From NCBI GenBank assembly GCA_031213475.1, contig JARUPZ010000004.1, positions 868,001-932,000 of the forward strand: a stretch of 64,000 nt of DNA, written 5' to 3'. Source of the stretch: Nereocystis luetkeana (Eukaryota > Sar > Phaeophyceae > Laminariales > Laminariaceae). The position numbers and the translations under genes were made by a program. Below are positions 47,961 to 61,376 of the stretch, in pieces. The notes beneath the pieces were generated by a model, which was not told the origin of the DNA, did no database searches, and saw only the letters and a program-made list of their open reading frames with translations. The first letter of the stretch is position 1. Each line of letters begins with the position of its first letter.

Positions 47961-49704
47961 TTTCGTCGAGGCTTACTTCTTCGGCTGCCGTCTACTACAA
48001 ACACTACAGGTAGGTGCCACTTAATTGAATAAACGTACCACAGGTGGCCCGGACCCCTCTTGCACGGTGTTGGCGAAAAAAAACATTGTTGTGGAGACAT
48101 TGCAGAATGCTCTGTAGCATAGCCTTAGGAATGCCGAAATGAGAGGTTGTCGACACCTTCTAGGGTTGTCTACAGTGTACAACTTGTCCACAATGATGTT
48201 TTTACGCCCACGTCGTGCAAGGGGGGGGGTTCAACCACCTGTGTACCCCGAGGGCGCCCAGAAATAAATGCATGACCAACATTACCCCCCCCCCCATCTT
48301 TCTCGAAAAGGATGGGTTGTCAATGGTCAAATTACCGAGGCAAGCAATACATGAGTGCACCCCCCCCCTCTCCCCCCCGCAGGACCGATTTTTTTCGACA
48401 CATTGCCTCAAAGCAGTATCATGCACTTTCACAGACACTAATAAATGTGAAGCACTGCAGTACCCGTTCAGACATCTATAAATACAACGAAGTTTATCTA
48501 AAAGTTACCGAGCACCGATTTCATCTGAGGCAATGAAGCGAGCCACTTGTTCAGGATTCGGTCTGATTGGCTTTGGGGTCAGGGCTAGGGTTGGTCTGAT
48601 TGGTTTGGGTGTTAGGGGCAGTTCTATATCGTCTCGTACACACAAGTGTGCGAACCATTTTCTCGCCTAAGTGGTAAGCTACCCTCATTTGAGGCGAATA
48701 ATTCAAGAATTTGGCCCTCCAACGGCCGAAAGAAAATGCGCTGTCGGGTTCTACAGAAATCGCGAGGCGCTCGTGGGGGGGGGGTGGATATGAGCCCCCT
48801 CCTATTCAGCGTATCGCTTGATGTTGGCGTCGCTGACCGAAGGCCGGATCTGAAAAAAGGAGAGTATGGTGGACACAATTTACTTTTTGCTGGGCGCCCC
48901 TGTTTGGTTGTTGGGATATGTCTACACGGACTGGCGCAGGCGAGCAGTATTGGGGGCTGCCATTGAGACCGGCCAGGAAGCGGAACGTGTTCGAAACGGC
49001 GGGAAAACGCCTCTTCCATAGAGGACGGTCGGCGATACCCAGCGCAGCCCTTTTACCACTGCAGAAACGACCTAATTTTATACGTGATTCCTAGAAAATT
49101 CTCCCAAAAACATAGGTACGGTCAACTAGCAGGCAGGGCGCCGCTTAAACCGATGCAGCCGTCCCTCAAATGACACGAAATTGCGAAAATGCCAAACAAC
49201 GTACGTACTACCTGATACCTCGTATGACACTGCTGCTAGTGGTATCGACGCCCAACACGGCTCCCCATGGGAACACTAAGCTTTCAAGTGGAGGGTGCAA
49301 TGTTTACAAACCACCAGCGATAGAGTTCCACAGAATTGTCATAAACTACGTAGCGCCCTATATACCTATGTATGTGCAGAAAGGTCGGAGTGCTCGCCAT
49401 TATATACACAAAACACTCAGCGGCCTCTTGTTGTGTTTTTTTACAGCTTTCTAGGAAGTAAAAGGGGCCCTTCGCCGGCGAGTCACCTCGCAGCATGCGA
49501 AGTTCTCTGCTTGGTTCTGGCAGCCTGCCGGTTGATAGAACGTGGGAACCAACAGAGGCGGCGGACGCAAAGCAAGGTGCGATAAGTTGATTGGATCGGA
49601 TCTCGTTTCTTTCCTCTCGACGGAAAAGGTTCACACCTCGGAGAGATCATCGACTCCTACTTCATGGTCTACGCCTTTTAGGGCAGATGTAGTCCTGACC
49701 AATA

Positions 49705-49865
49705 TGTTTTAGCTCATGCTGAGGGGTGGGAGTCGTATCTGCACGATCTAGCACATGTTTTCTGCGTTGGACCTGTACTATGTAGATCCTGCACAACCTC
49801 TCACAACTACAGGTTTGGATGTAGATGATCTATCTGTAGATGATTTATCTGCAGATGATGTGTCC
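49705..49865 (-). repeat. Repeat F (GATC-rich)
   Basis: GTAGATCCTGCACAACCTC and a triplicated GTAGATGATCTATCT block. Confidence 0.65.
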
Positions 49866-51014
49866 GGGGTGCGGAACGTTGGGTGCTTGTCGTTGCTTCT
49901 GCTTGTTTGGTTATGCTGGATCGATATGGAACAAGCCCCTTCCCACACTGCGCACTACAAAACAAAGTCTAAAGCAATTGTGTTGGGGAGCTCATGCACT
50001 TTCTGCATTTTCGGTGGAAAACACATTGGACAAGCTGCGAAGTACAAACTAAGAGTGCAATTAATATCTTACATACATAGCTTCGCTCCGAGGACGAAAA
50101 CTAAAAAGAAATATGCCACGCTGCATTCGGGCATACATACTCTTACGCCAGATTGTGAAATGTTTTGTGAAAAACCGTTCGAATATTATTCCGCTGAGGC
50201 TCTCCGTTCCCATCTTTCCGTATTCGAGCTTGTTGCCCCTAAAGCCGACCTCGTGCACCCCCCCCCCCCCCCCCCCCCCCCCGCCCCTCGAATGTTCCCA
50301 CTCCCTCGTTACATACTAACTCCGTTCGAAACTTAGAAAAAAAGAGGAGGCCACGCTGCATTCTGATACGTATAGTTCACTCTATAAAAAAACGTCGTAC
50401 GCGCGATTGAAGCACCACAAGCAGCTACTGTAACAAAGACTAGTTTCGACGAAATCGCCCATCTCGCAGCAAAGGTTTTTGGGTAAAGTTCAATGTTATC
50501 TACTCCTTCGCCCAATGGTGGCGTTGCCTGTTGAGTTACCGGGGTAAACGATCGACCACCTACCCGAACCAGGTAAGCCTTGTGTATCAAAGCCTAATCA
50601 ACCTTGCGATAATCCAGCCCGTGTAGGAAGGCCTAATCAGCCTTTTACAGTTATCCAGCCGAGGGCAAGCCTTGTATCAGACAGTCTAAGACAGGACGCG
50701 TGCTACGATGGGTGTAGCCTTTTTTGCCATATAGGGCAATATATCTGGGTGACGGGGGGGCGTGTCCACGGCCACTGCAACTGAGCAGCTAAATACACGA
50801 TACCGAACGTAACGGCATCGGTGTTTTTCACTATGCTTCAATACACACCTGGACCATGCCGTTGCTTATCGGTATGCATTTTCATGTTTCTTAAGGCCAG
50901 CTAATAGTGATTTTGGGTGGGGTTTCACAGTGGAGTAGAGCCCCTGAAGTGAGGAGCCTCAGCTTTTCTTCGTATGCACCCTTGTTGTAGCTTGCCTTAA
51001 GGGCTTATCAAAGG

Positions 51015-54000
51015 CTAATCAACCCTACCAATCCCACGGGTGGCGTTCCCGGTTATCACCTTTCCATCTTTGGCCTTGTTGACTCCACCACCGACCCCGC
51101 TCACGCCCCCCCCCCGCACCCCGACCACTCCCACCGCCCCACCGCTCCCGCCGCTCGTGTTTCCCCCTCGCAGCGCTTTGCGCTTCAGCTCCTCTCGTGT
51201 TAACGGCCTCTCGTCGTCTTCTTGGTCCGAGTCCTCGCCCGAGCTGAAGTCGTCCCATGCGGGGGGTTGTACGTTGAGCCGAGGCGGTACCGATCTCGCC
51301 GCATCTACGTCACCGTCTTCCAAGGAGCTTGGGAAGCCCTGGTGGTCGAATGGGATCGCGCAGGAGGAAGGGGGGGTCGGGGGGGGGGGGGGGGGGGGGT
51401 TAGTAGGGGAGTAGGAAGGGGAGGTACGTTTGGGCCAATTTATTTTTGACAGACGAGGGGGGTGTACTCGATACCTGGTATCATGCATGGATGTAGTCGT
51501 ACGACCACAGACCGGGGAGGTTCCTGGAGCGAGTAGTTGCCCATTGTGCCTTGAAGAGCCCTTCTACGGCAGGAGGTGTACTCATGATCATGATCATGGA
51601 TGGCCACGGTCGTGCGACCATAGGCTCCTCGTATCCCTACAATGCCGGGACGGAGTACGTCGGGTTTTCACCGACCGGGCAGACATTGCTCGCACCAAGC
51701 GCAAGCCTCCGTGGGGTGTTCGGCGGTGGAGGCGGAGAGGGTGCGTACGTACGGTGGATGGTGTCGATGTGGGGTTACCGCCTACTGGTAACTTGGCAAA
51801 CACGCAAGGCGATACTTTCTCCACCGATTTCCGACAAGATTTCCTCCAAAACATTCAAACAACGGAAATCGTGGTTTTGGACAACCCTTTGGGGCCATAT
51901 TTTCTCTAAAACAAGGGGGGGCGGGGCACACACAACAACTAAACATGGTGGATTTGGAAATATCTTGTCGAGATATTTCTATGGACGCTTCGATCGGCGC
52001 TTGCACTCTCCCCCTTGTCACGAAAATCAGCCCGGAAATTCCGGGTGTGTGTGTTATTTTATCACCCTAGTGTGATATATTATCACACGTGTGATAGCAA
52101 GGAAAAAATGAGGACACCTGAGTGCAACACTATAGAAGTGGAAACGACCAAGACTGTGATGAGGGAGGTACCCCCCTGTTCACTGTTTCGGCTCCATGAA
52201 TACAAAATAGCGTGAAATAAGAGCTAAAATATCACTTTTGGGGAAACGTTTCGAAGAAATTGGAAGAAAAAATCGTGCTCAGCTGCGATCGCTGCCATAC
52301 CTGGTACCAGGTTCCAGGTACCATGGTATATAATACGGATGGGGTCACGATACGGTTATGAGGTTTGCTAACAGTAGGCGTTTCTCGTAGGCGGGTCCAT
52401 ACTGCATCCCTATCAATAGGCCACTCGCTTGGGTGGACAAGTACCTTGCGCAAACAACGACTTCGAAAAATGCTGTTGGCGCAGCTTAACAAACGTTTCT
52501 ATAGCGGTCAAAAGCGTACCGGCCTGACCGGTAAGATAGGCTCAGTTTGACGTTTATGTTATATTTCAAACGTGGATTATATTTTCGTCCATAATATCAC
52601 ACTAGGGTGATAAGATAATACACCCCCTCGGACGATTTTCGAAGCTGTTTTTCTCCACAACGAGGAGAATGCAAACGCGGGGAGACTGCAAACCTCGAGC
52701 GATGCGCCTGCCTTGTTTAGGAGAAATCGGCTCGAGACATAATCCCAGGGGGTGGGGGTGTTAAGTTATCACCCTAGGGTGATACGGTATCGCGAAACGA
52801 AAGACGCCAAATATTAACACTGCAAAAACGTGCATAGGGTAGCCGTTCGCGCGAGTGGGTCTGAGCCGCTGAATAAAAAAAGAGCCGTCTCGAAAGGGAT
52901 GCGTGGTCAATGGTCAAATGACTAAGGCAGGCAGCACACGAGTACGCCCCCCCCCCTCTATACGTAGCCTAGATCGAATAGAAATACGCCGATACCAGCA
53001 TGATATGCAGTCGATGACAAAATCCGGCATCGAACCAGCTCGACGCTGCCTGTAATTCTGTTTTTAGCTTCGCTGTTTTGCGTGGAACTGGCTGCTAACT
53101 TCACTACGTACGGTGGCGCGGTATGGTACTCACCGAGGTGGTGCAATGTGATCCTACTGTGACTATGGTGGTGCATGATACCACAGAAGCAATGGTGGTG
53201 TAGTATCATACTACTGTGTCTAAGATGGAGCAGTATGATACTATTAATACGGTGACTACGGTGGTGTACGACAGTAGCTATGATGGTGTACTATGAAACT
53301 ATTAAAAACTATGGTGGTGCTGTATGGTACGAGCTGTACGGTGTGGGGTTGTCATACATGAACAGAGGCCTCCACCGGTTCCGAAAGGAACCTGGCGTAT
53401 TCTAGTACCTGTGTTTCCACTGCCTGTGTCATCTGTTGCGACGCTGCGTACGCCTGCAGTATCTCGCTCGTCCTCTGCTCGATGATGCCCAGGTACTGCA
53501 TCATGTTGGATTCCGTGACGCCCTGATTACCCAGCATCTCTTCCACCGACGAGTTGCTCCCGGCTCTGATTGTCGGACCAGGTCATCAGTTTATCACGCG
53601 CAAGCAGACACGGTGATACCAGTTACGGGCAGAGCTGTTATCTCCTCGAATACAGCGTTTTACCCCTCGGATGGCAGATCAGATAGATCATCTACATATC
53701 ATTCCGAAAGTTCATCATCTAGATCCAACACGGCAGATATGAATAAATCATCTATTCCCGATCTTGTATGATCTACAGCTCACGTTGCCGGTTGAGACCC
53801 GTATAATTTAACGATCTAGTGTATGTAGAACATGTTTCATGGATTGGATCTTCTCTATAAGGCAAATCCTGCACAACCTCTCACAACGGTAGGTGAGGAA
53901 CTAGATGATCTATCTGTATACAGATCAGATAGATAGATCATTACCCGCCCTACAGTACTGTGTGAAACATTTCGATCCACCACATGTATAGTGCAGTACT

Positions 54001-57000
54001 CATGTAGGTTTCGATGCCACCACATGCAGCTGACGCGCGTATGCGTCACAATTGACGCATGGCAAATGAAACAAACGCAGTAATCACTACAAAGCGTATC
54101 AACTAAGGAAGCTGGAATATTCCAGGAATTTCCGATGCCTCCGTACCCGATTCTGCTGAAGATGCCGTGTATGCCGGTCTTGAGTTGGTTGATAGTCTTC
54201 ATGGCCGTCTGGTACCGGCCCTCGTAGTCGTCCGCCTTGCTCTGCAGCAGAAAACACCACGCAGTCAAGTTCATCTTTGAGATAGTTTGAGATCGCAACG
54301 CCTACCAGGTACTATTAATAGTAGATATCACACGTTTAGTAGAGTTTACAGGTATCGCTTATCCGAGACGATGGTTGGCGAACGCTGTGGACGAGATGAA
54401 GAGGGCTTTCTTCAGATTTCTCCCTTTCGCAACTTTCATGTATTAGAGCCACATAGCAGGCACTTGCTTGCCCCTCCCACGACACAGGAAGGGGATAAGA
54501 TTAGCTAAAAGTTTCTACGTAATATATGGAAACCGTAATGTGCGCCCAACTGTAGGAGGTGTCTCTATTAGGAGTAGGAATGGTGCTCCGTCTCGAAAGG
54601 GATGCGTGGTCAATGCTCGAGCGATGAAGGCAGGCAACAGATGAGCACATGAGTACGCGCCCCCCTCTCCCCCTGCTCCGTCTCGAAAGGGATGCGTAGT
54701 CAATGGTCAAGTGGCTAAGGTAAGCAACTAATGAGTACGCCATCCCGTCCCCGTCCCCCCCTCAGGGTCTATGGTCATACGACTACGGCCATGCATGATC
54801 CTGAGTCCACCCCCCCCCCTCCCTCTACGCTTTCGTGTAGGTGACCTGGACCAGCCAGAAAGAAGAAAGAGGTGTACCAGGAGCCGGGAGGAGGAGGCAA
54901 TAGAGGCACAGATGTGCCCGTGTGGCGAAGCAATAGAGAGTAGAACTCACAAAGTAGGAGAATGTGAAATATACAAGGAGGAACGGGATGTGTTAGAAGA
55001 GGAGAGGAGGGAATTTAGACGAATGTGACATGGAGGAGTTTGATACACTAGATAGCAGCGAGAAAACGATCGCTATCCAAGGAGATAGATGGTGGCCACA
55101 GGCGGCCAGGCAGGAAGGGGATAAGAGTAGCACAAAGTTTCTATTAATATGTAATATATGGAAACAACATAATGAGCGCCCAATTGTTGGAAGTGTTCTA
55201 CTGGGTGTAGGAACGGTGCTGTATCTCGAAAGGCATGCGTGGTCGAGGGTCAAATGACTAAGGCAAGCAACAAATAAGTACCCCCCCCCTCCCCCCCCTC
55301 TGCGGTCATACGACTACGGCCATGCATGAGATCGAGTTCATCTTTCCTACCGAGTACACCCCCCCCCCCCTCTATGGTCATACGACTACGGCCATACATG
55401 AGATCGAGTTAATCTTTCCTATCGAGTACACCCACCCCCCCCTCTATGGCGAAACGACTACGGCCATACATGAGATCGAGTACATATCTCCTATCGAGTA
55501 CACCCCCCCCCCCCTCCCTACGACGGTGCACGCCTCCATTCTTAGCACCTGAAGAGCTCTAAATTGCCTTGGGAGAAAAAAAATATCGCGATGAAGACCA
55601 TCAACCATGGCCTAGGCATACAACGAACAAGCATGGGTGGCACCTTTTGCCAAACAATGGTCGGCAACCATGTAGGAGCAGCACGGGTAGGATCATCTTG
55701 CGCCCGCGCCGTCACGACTCCCTGCACCGTAACTCGGACACCAACCATTTGTATCGTGTTCCCATCACGCGGTGGCCACAATGGTTGCCGTAGTCGTCGC
55801 CTTTTTTTTTATCGTCATTCTCCTCCTCGGAAGTCCCAAGAGGGTTCGTTTTGCTGAGCACCTCATATAAAATCATGCGTGCTACGGTAGCGCCTCAATA
55901 ACCTGAGCACGTCTTCACCTGCGGTATTCTTCCTCTCTGCTGCGGATAACTTTATTAACGTAAATATTGGACTCCTACGCCGACAGAGGGTCCTCGCCGG
56001 TGGATATACCATCCTCACTAAGGGTGCCTCGGCCGAGATTCGTAGATGCCTTCAGCGCGGCAGTATTTCCTGGAAATGATCGCAACTACTTGAAAAAATA
56101 CTTAGTGGAGGGTGGGTGGGATGGTCTGAAGTCTTTCACTCGTTCGTCGTGTTTTTCCTCGAGGCTCACGGGAAAAACGTTTTTAATTCCCCCCCCCCTT
56201 CGTACAGGTCTCCAGTTAAGTTCATCAAAGGTGTGGTTCCAGCCTGCGTTCCTAATTGTGGAACCACCTTTTTGGATGCGAGTATTGCTGTGGTATTCTT
56301 CCTTCCTGCGCCGGCCGAGCGTCCCACCCGAACCTACTGGTATCTCTCCCATACTGATCACTGACCCGGAGTCATGTTTCCTCCCATCACCCAAACTTAC
56401 GTTGTTAATAGCAATATCTCCGTGCGCCCGAAAACTGAGCCCAGCCTAGGGTAATCCTTCAAACATAGTCCCATGGCTGAGATATACAACGAATCGTATT
56501 GTAAAACAATGATGAGGTTCCAACGACCAGGCATGCCTTATTGCGTATAGAACTCCTCTGCAGAGGACCGACCCCCAGTCAGCCACAAAATGTTTTGGAC
56601 ACACAAATTGTTTTTGGACACAAAAAGTGGTGTAAGCTATATGTATGGCATTTGAGGCAAATAGGCATGCCTATATCGTAGTACGCGTCTAGTATCGGAA
56701 TACAATAATGGGAATTCGACAATGCTGGATGCTTCCTCAGTCCGATCTATGTTGGCCAAAAAGGGTTTATATTAAGACCCCTATTGTAGCATTTGTCTCT
56801 GTTAAGGTCAGCGTTATGTTGATGCTATTACGGGGGGCCATAGTTAACAGGACCAAACATTGTTAGTAAAAATGGTTAAATATATAGGTTTTTATGTACT
56901 CCATAGGTCCTGTTAAATAGGGTCCCCCGTAATACTAATGGTATTAATCTGTATTGCGTCACAAATGACACGGTAGAGGTCGCCTTTCATGCCTTCTGAG

Positions 57001-60000
57001 GCAATATTCTCTGACCGGTTGAGCTCCTGACTTGATGAACTATCGGTTAGTATTAATAGTATACTTTACTACAGTAGCATCTTTGTTTTTAGTGTTTTAC
57101 CTATTAGCACAAAGAGTTGTTGGCAGGATTGCGCGAACAAACTTCTTCCTTGTCATGTTTCGGAAGAGATTTTGAGCTCCTTATGTGAGGCAGTAGCTCA
57201 GAAATAAGACACTACCCCCATAAGGCATTGGTCGTGTACGTTGGACCACACACCTCTGTGGTGGTGAGTTGCTCCTCCAATCCTCGGAGGACCTTCTTCC
57301 TTTGTGTGTCGGTGCTCACCCCTTGCCCCTTGTACTTCTCGATGCTGTTCTTCGCTTCTGCAATCATCAGCTCCAGCCGCTCGATCTCGCTGCGTAGCGG
57401 GGGGTGGGAGGGGTACATAAAAGAGTAACAGCAACAATGTTTTGGCATCATCAGCTCCGGCCGCTCGATCTCGCCACGCCGGCGGGGGGCGGGGGGGGGG
57501 GGGGGGGGGGGGGGTACTCGTTCGTTGCTCGCCTTACTACTGCAGTCATTTGACCATTGACCACGCATCTATTTTGAGGCAGAGCACATACCAGCAACAT
57601 CATCAACAACAACACACAACAACGAACGCATCATGAGCAACAACCTCCATAACAATAACCACCACAACAATAACCACAATAACAATCACGACAACCGCAA
57701 CTACTACAGCAGCGCCTCAACCAGTTCGCTGCAGGAAAGGCAGTTCGTGTCCGGCGGCTGCACGCTTTTTAAACCCTAACTACGTCGCGGAAGGACAAAA
57801 AGATGGTATTTTTTGTCTTGTGTCTGTCGTGCAGGGTTATCGCCCTCCTAGTAGTTGGGGTTCCTCCAAATGTATTTGGTACCACAAGTCACAAAAAGAG
57901 TGAGTTACCAAATACCAGGTACCAATTACGGATTGAACAACATTTTCGCCCGAGGGGTGTTATGGTACTGCTTGGAATGAGGCCGACAGGCCGGGAATTA
58001 CCTGGGTTCTAAAATAAGTCATTAATACTGTTAGTAAGTCAAATGCACCATTTTCGCTTGGGGGGCTCTATACTATAAGTAAGTAGTTTTCACTATTACC
58101 AAGTCACCCAAAAACTGATTTCAAGAAAAACTATTGTAAAACTGCAACCCGATCAACAAATCCCACAGCAGTAGGTACCGTGTTTTTTGTCCCGATTTAT
58201 AAACACCGTTTGGATTAAATCTTCATACACCAAAGTTCCTTATATTATGGAACAGAGTGGCACAGAGGTGCTACCCCTACAGAGGTATCATAAAATGCAA
58301 CCCTTGCTGTGGCGCTTGTCGTCGTGTGTACTGTATGTGTTCGTGTGTTCCTTACCTGTTGAGTTCGTTCACGAAGTTGAAGAGGCTGAAATTTTTCTCT
58401 TCCGCCTGAAGGAAATTGTTGACCATGTCCGACACGTTGCTCATACCCGTGGCCTCCTTGATCTACCACAAATATATGGACCGAGCAACAATGTTTAAGC
58501 AATCTCGGACAAGATACGAGCGAGCTGGAGGAGTACGGTTAATACAATACCAGGTAGATGGTAGATGGGATGGAAAACGAAAAACTGCCCTAACAATATC
58601 TAGAAAATGAAATGGGGATCTGGTCTATCTGATCTATCTGATATGTCCGATGTGTGATCTGGGGATCTGATCGATCCGATCTATCTGATTTGACCGATGT
58701 GTGATAAGGGGATCTGATACATCTCTGATCGTTTTGATCTGTCCGATGTGTGAAAGGGGGGTCTATTTGATGTGCCTGATCTATCTGATCTATCTGCCTT
58801 ATCGTATCTATTTGATATGTCTGGTGTGTGAAAGGGGGATTTATCTAATCTGTCCGATCTGTGAACGGAGATCTGATACGAATATTTGATTTATCTGATT
58901 TGTCCGATGTCTGAAAGGGGGGTCTATCTGATTTGTCCGATATGTACGAAAAGTGATCTGATCTGTCCGATGTGTAAACTGGGCATCTGATCTATCTTAT
59001 CTATCTGATTTGACCGATGTGTAAACTGGGGGTCTGATCTATCTGACCTACCTGACCTACCTGATATATCCGATGTATGTGTGAAACGTTTCCCGTATAC
59101 TGTAGCTCACAAAAAAAAAGTCGATGGCCAGACCTTATTAAACGCAGCCTCGTAGGATTGTTCCGGCTGGCTGAAGGTTGTCTGCTGCCGGTCCTTCGAG
59201 CCGGGCCCCCACTCCTCCCCCCCGCTACCCGACATCAGCCTCTTTTCTTCCGCTCCGTCTCCCGCCGACTCTCCCTCGGCCCTGAAGTAGATTGACAGTA
59301 CCAAAACAGTAGGTACGCGACAGCAGTGAAGAATCTCCTATTTTGGCTATGGCTCGCGGCTTATTGTGATGTCAACGTTGAGCATAGGCTCGCAAAGGCT
59401 GTTAGACAGGATTTAGAAGGGTGCTGTTCCTCGCTGCGCACGAACGCTTAGCCTAAAATATTAAAACGTGAACAAATGCCAGCTTAAAATTCATAAACCC
59501 TCAATTTTTCAACACATATCACGCGCTGTACACACTACTAGGGTATTGTATGAATACAGTGCATTGGTAATAGTAACAGCACTCGAGATACTCGGAGTTA
59601 AGATTGGGGGTTCGGAAGTTTTCACAGATGGGACAGATAGTCGCTAACTTCACGATCTACGGTAGATCTTACAGGGCTGGATTTATTCTTGGAGTTGTAT
59701 GATCTGTATGATCTAGCTCGTGTTTCCGGGTGGGAGCCCGAATCGACCTTCTGAAAAAAAAAAAAACTCGTGCCTCAGCTGGACCGGCAGGATATACATG
59801 TCCTTCAAGAGGTCCTATAAAACTTCGCCACCCAACGAGTAACTATTAATAGTTGGCTTACTTAGCCACCCAACTAATACTGCATGTACCAGGTAGTTGG
59901 TTTACGTCGCCACCCAACGGGTAACTACTGCAGTTGGCTTACTTTGCCACCCAACTAAGAACTACAGTAATTTGCTTACTTCGCCACCCTACTAGAAACT

Positions 60001-61344
60001 AGTTGCTTATGTCGCAACCCAACTAGTAACTAGTTGGCTTACGTCGCCACCCAACGAATAATTACTGTAGTTGGCTTCGCCACCCCATGAATAACAATTT
60101 GGCCTCTCAACGAATAGCTATTAATAGTTATCTTACTTTTTCACCATCCATTTAGAAACGAGTCGGGTTGCTTTTTCGCCACCCAAATAATAACTAGTTG
60201 GCTTGCTTTTTCGCCACCCAACGAACAACTAGTTGGCTTACTTCGCCACCCAACGAATAACTAGTTGGCTTACTTTTTCGCCACCCAACCAACAACTATT
60301 AATAGTCGGCTTACTTCCCCGCTCAACTAGTAAATGGTTGGCTCACGTCGCCACCCAACGAATAGCTAGCCGTCAACGTCAAGTTCAGCCAATTATCAGC
60401 CCTATCGCAACGCTACTAATAGTACTTAACTTCACTCCCGAAAACACAATAAATAGTTTCGATGAAATCTTTGAGCTCACAGCTGATGGTTCAAAACATA
60501 AATACACATAGGCTCATTCTATAGAGGGGCAGGGTGGTAAACGGTGCTTACACCTAAACAAAGCACGACGATGCGCTTGATCTAACGGCACACACCTGAG
60601 ATCTCTGTTACGGTCGAGCTGCCTCTGACGCAGCGTCTCCCTAAGCTTCCTGTCCTGACCAATCAGCCTTCCCAGCTCTTTCCACTCCACGTCGAACTCG
60701 GCACGGTCCTTCTCCGCCTGTCCAGTTGGCGCCGAAGGACCCCGAGGAAGGAAGGCGTGGTAACCTCACGGTGAATACTACTGTACAGCACTTGTGTGTT
60801 CGATATTGAACAATACCATATATTTCGAAAGTTCGACAATTCGATGTATCGAAAAAAGCGATACGGTATCCAACACTACTCCGCTAACCTCAGGCTCGAT
60901 AGATGGGCTATGCCTGGTAAGCGTCAATATTTATTTGTACGAGTGGTGGACCTCGAACAAAACTATACGACATTCAACACTATTAATAGTAATACAACCT
61001 CAGGCTCAGTATGACTTCAGCGTCAACATACTAATATTCGATATCGTCTCCTGAAAAAAAACTAATACGTGAGCATCATCCCTTGAAAGAAATCAAATAC
61101 CCGGCAATACACCTACTTCGAAGTATATCTGTAAGCACGTGAAAAGTTTCATCCTGGCGCCTGCTGTGAAGGTGTTACCTACTACTGGGCTACAGGGATA
61201 CAATATCGATCGATTACCCAGCCCGGGGTAACCCTTAGAACACTCTCCCCTCCTCTGAACGGCGGGATACTTGGAGCGTCGGTACCATCGTAGACGACCG
61301 TACTCAGACCTACCCGCTTCGTTTCAGTACCTGGGGAGCCAGGG

Positions 61345-61376
<32 letters not shown>

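Larger units (their letters stand above)
46680..51014. other. Intergenic spacer between uL4m and the docking-complex gene
   Basis: Holds the SINE-2 fragment (47800), satellite units (48215-48400), Repeat F (49705) and a C-run (50258). The uL4m promoter should lie just right of 46680; no TATA-type element is convincing. Confidence 0.5.

Noticed and set aside
58612-60372. CRISPR-like array
   Set aside because: Units are contiguous without unique spacers, and the context is an intron of a ciliary gene in a eukaryote.
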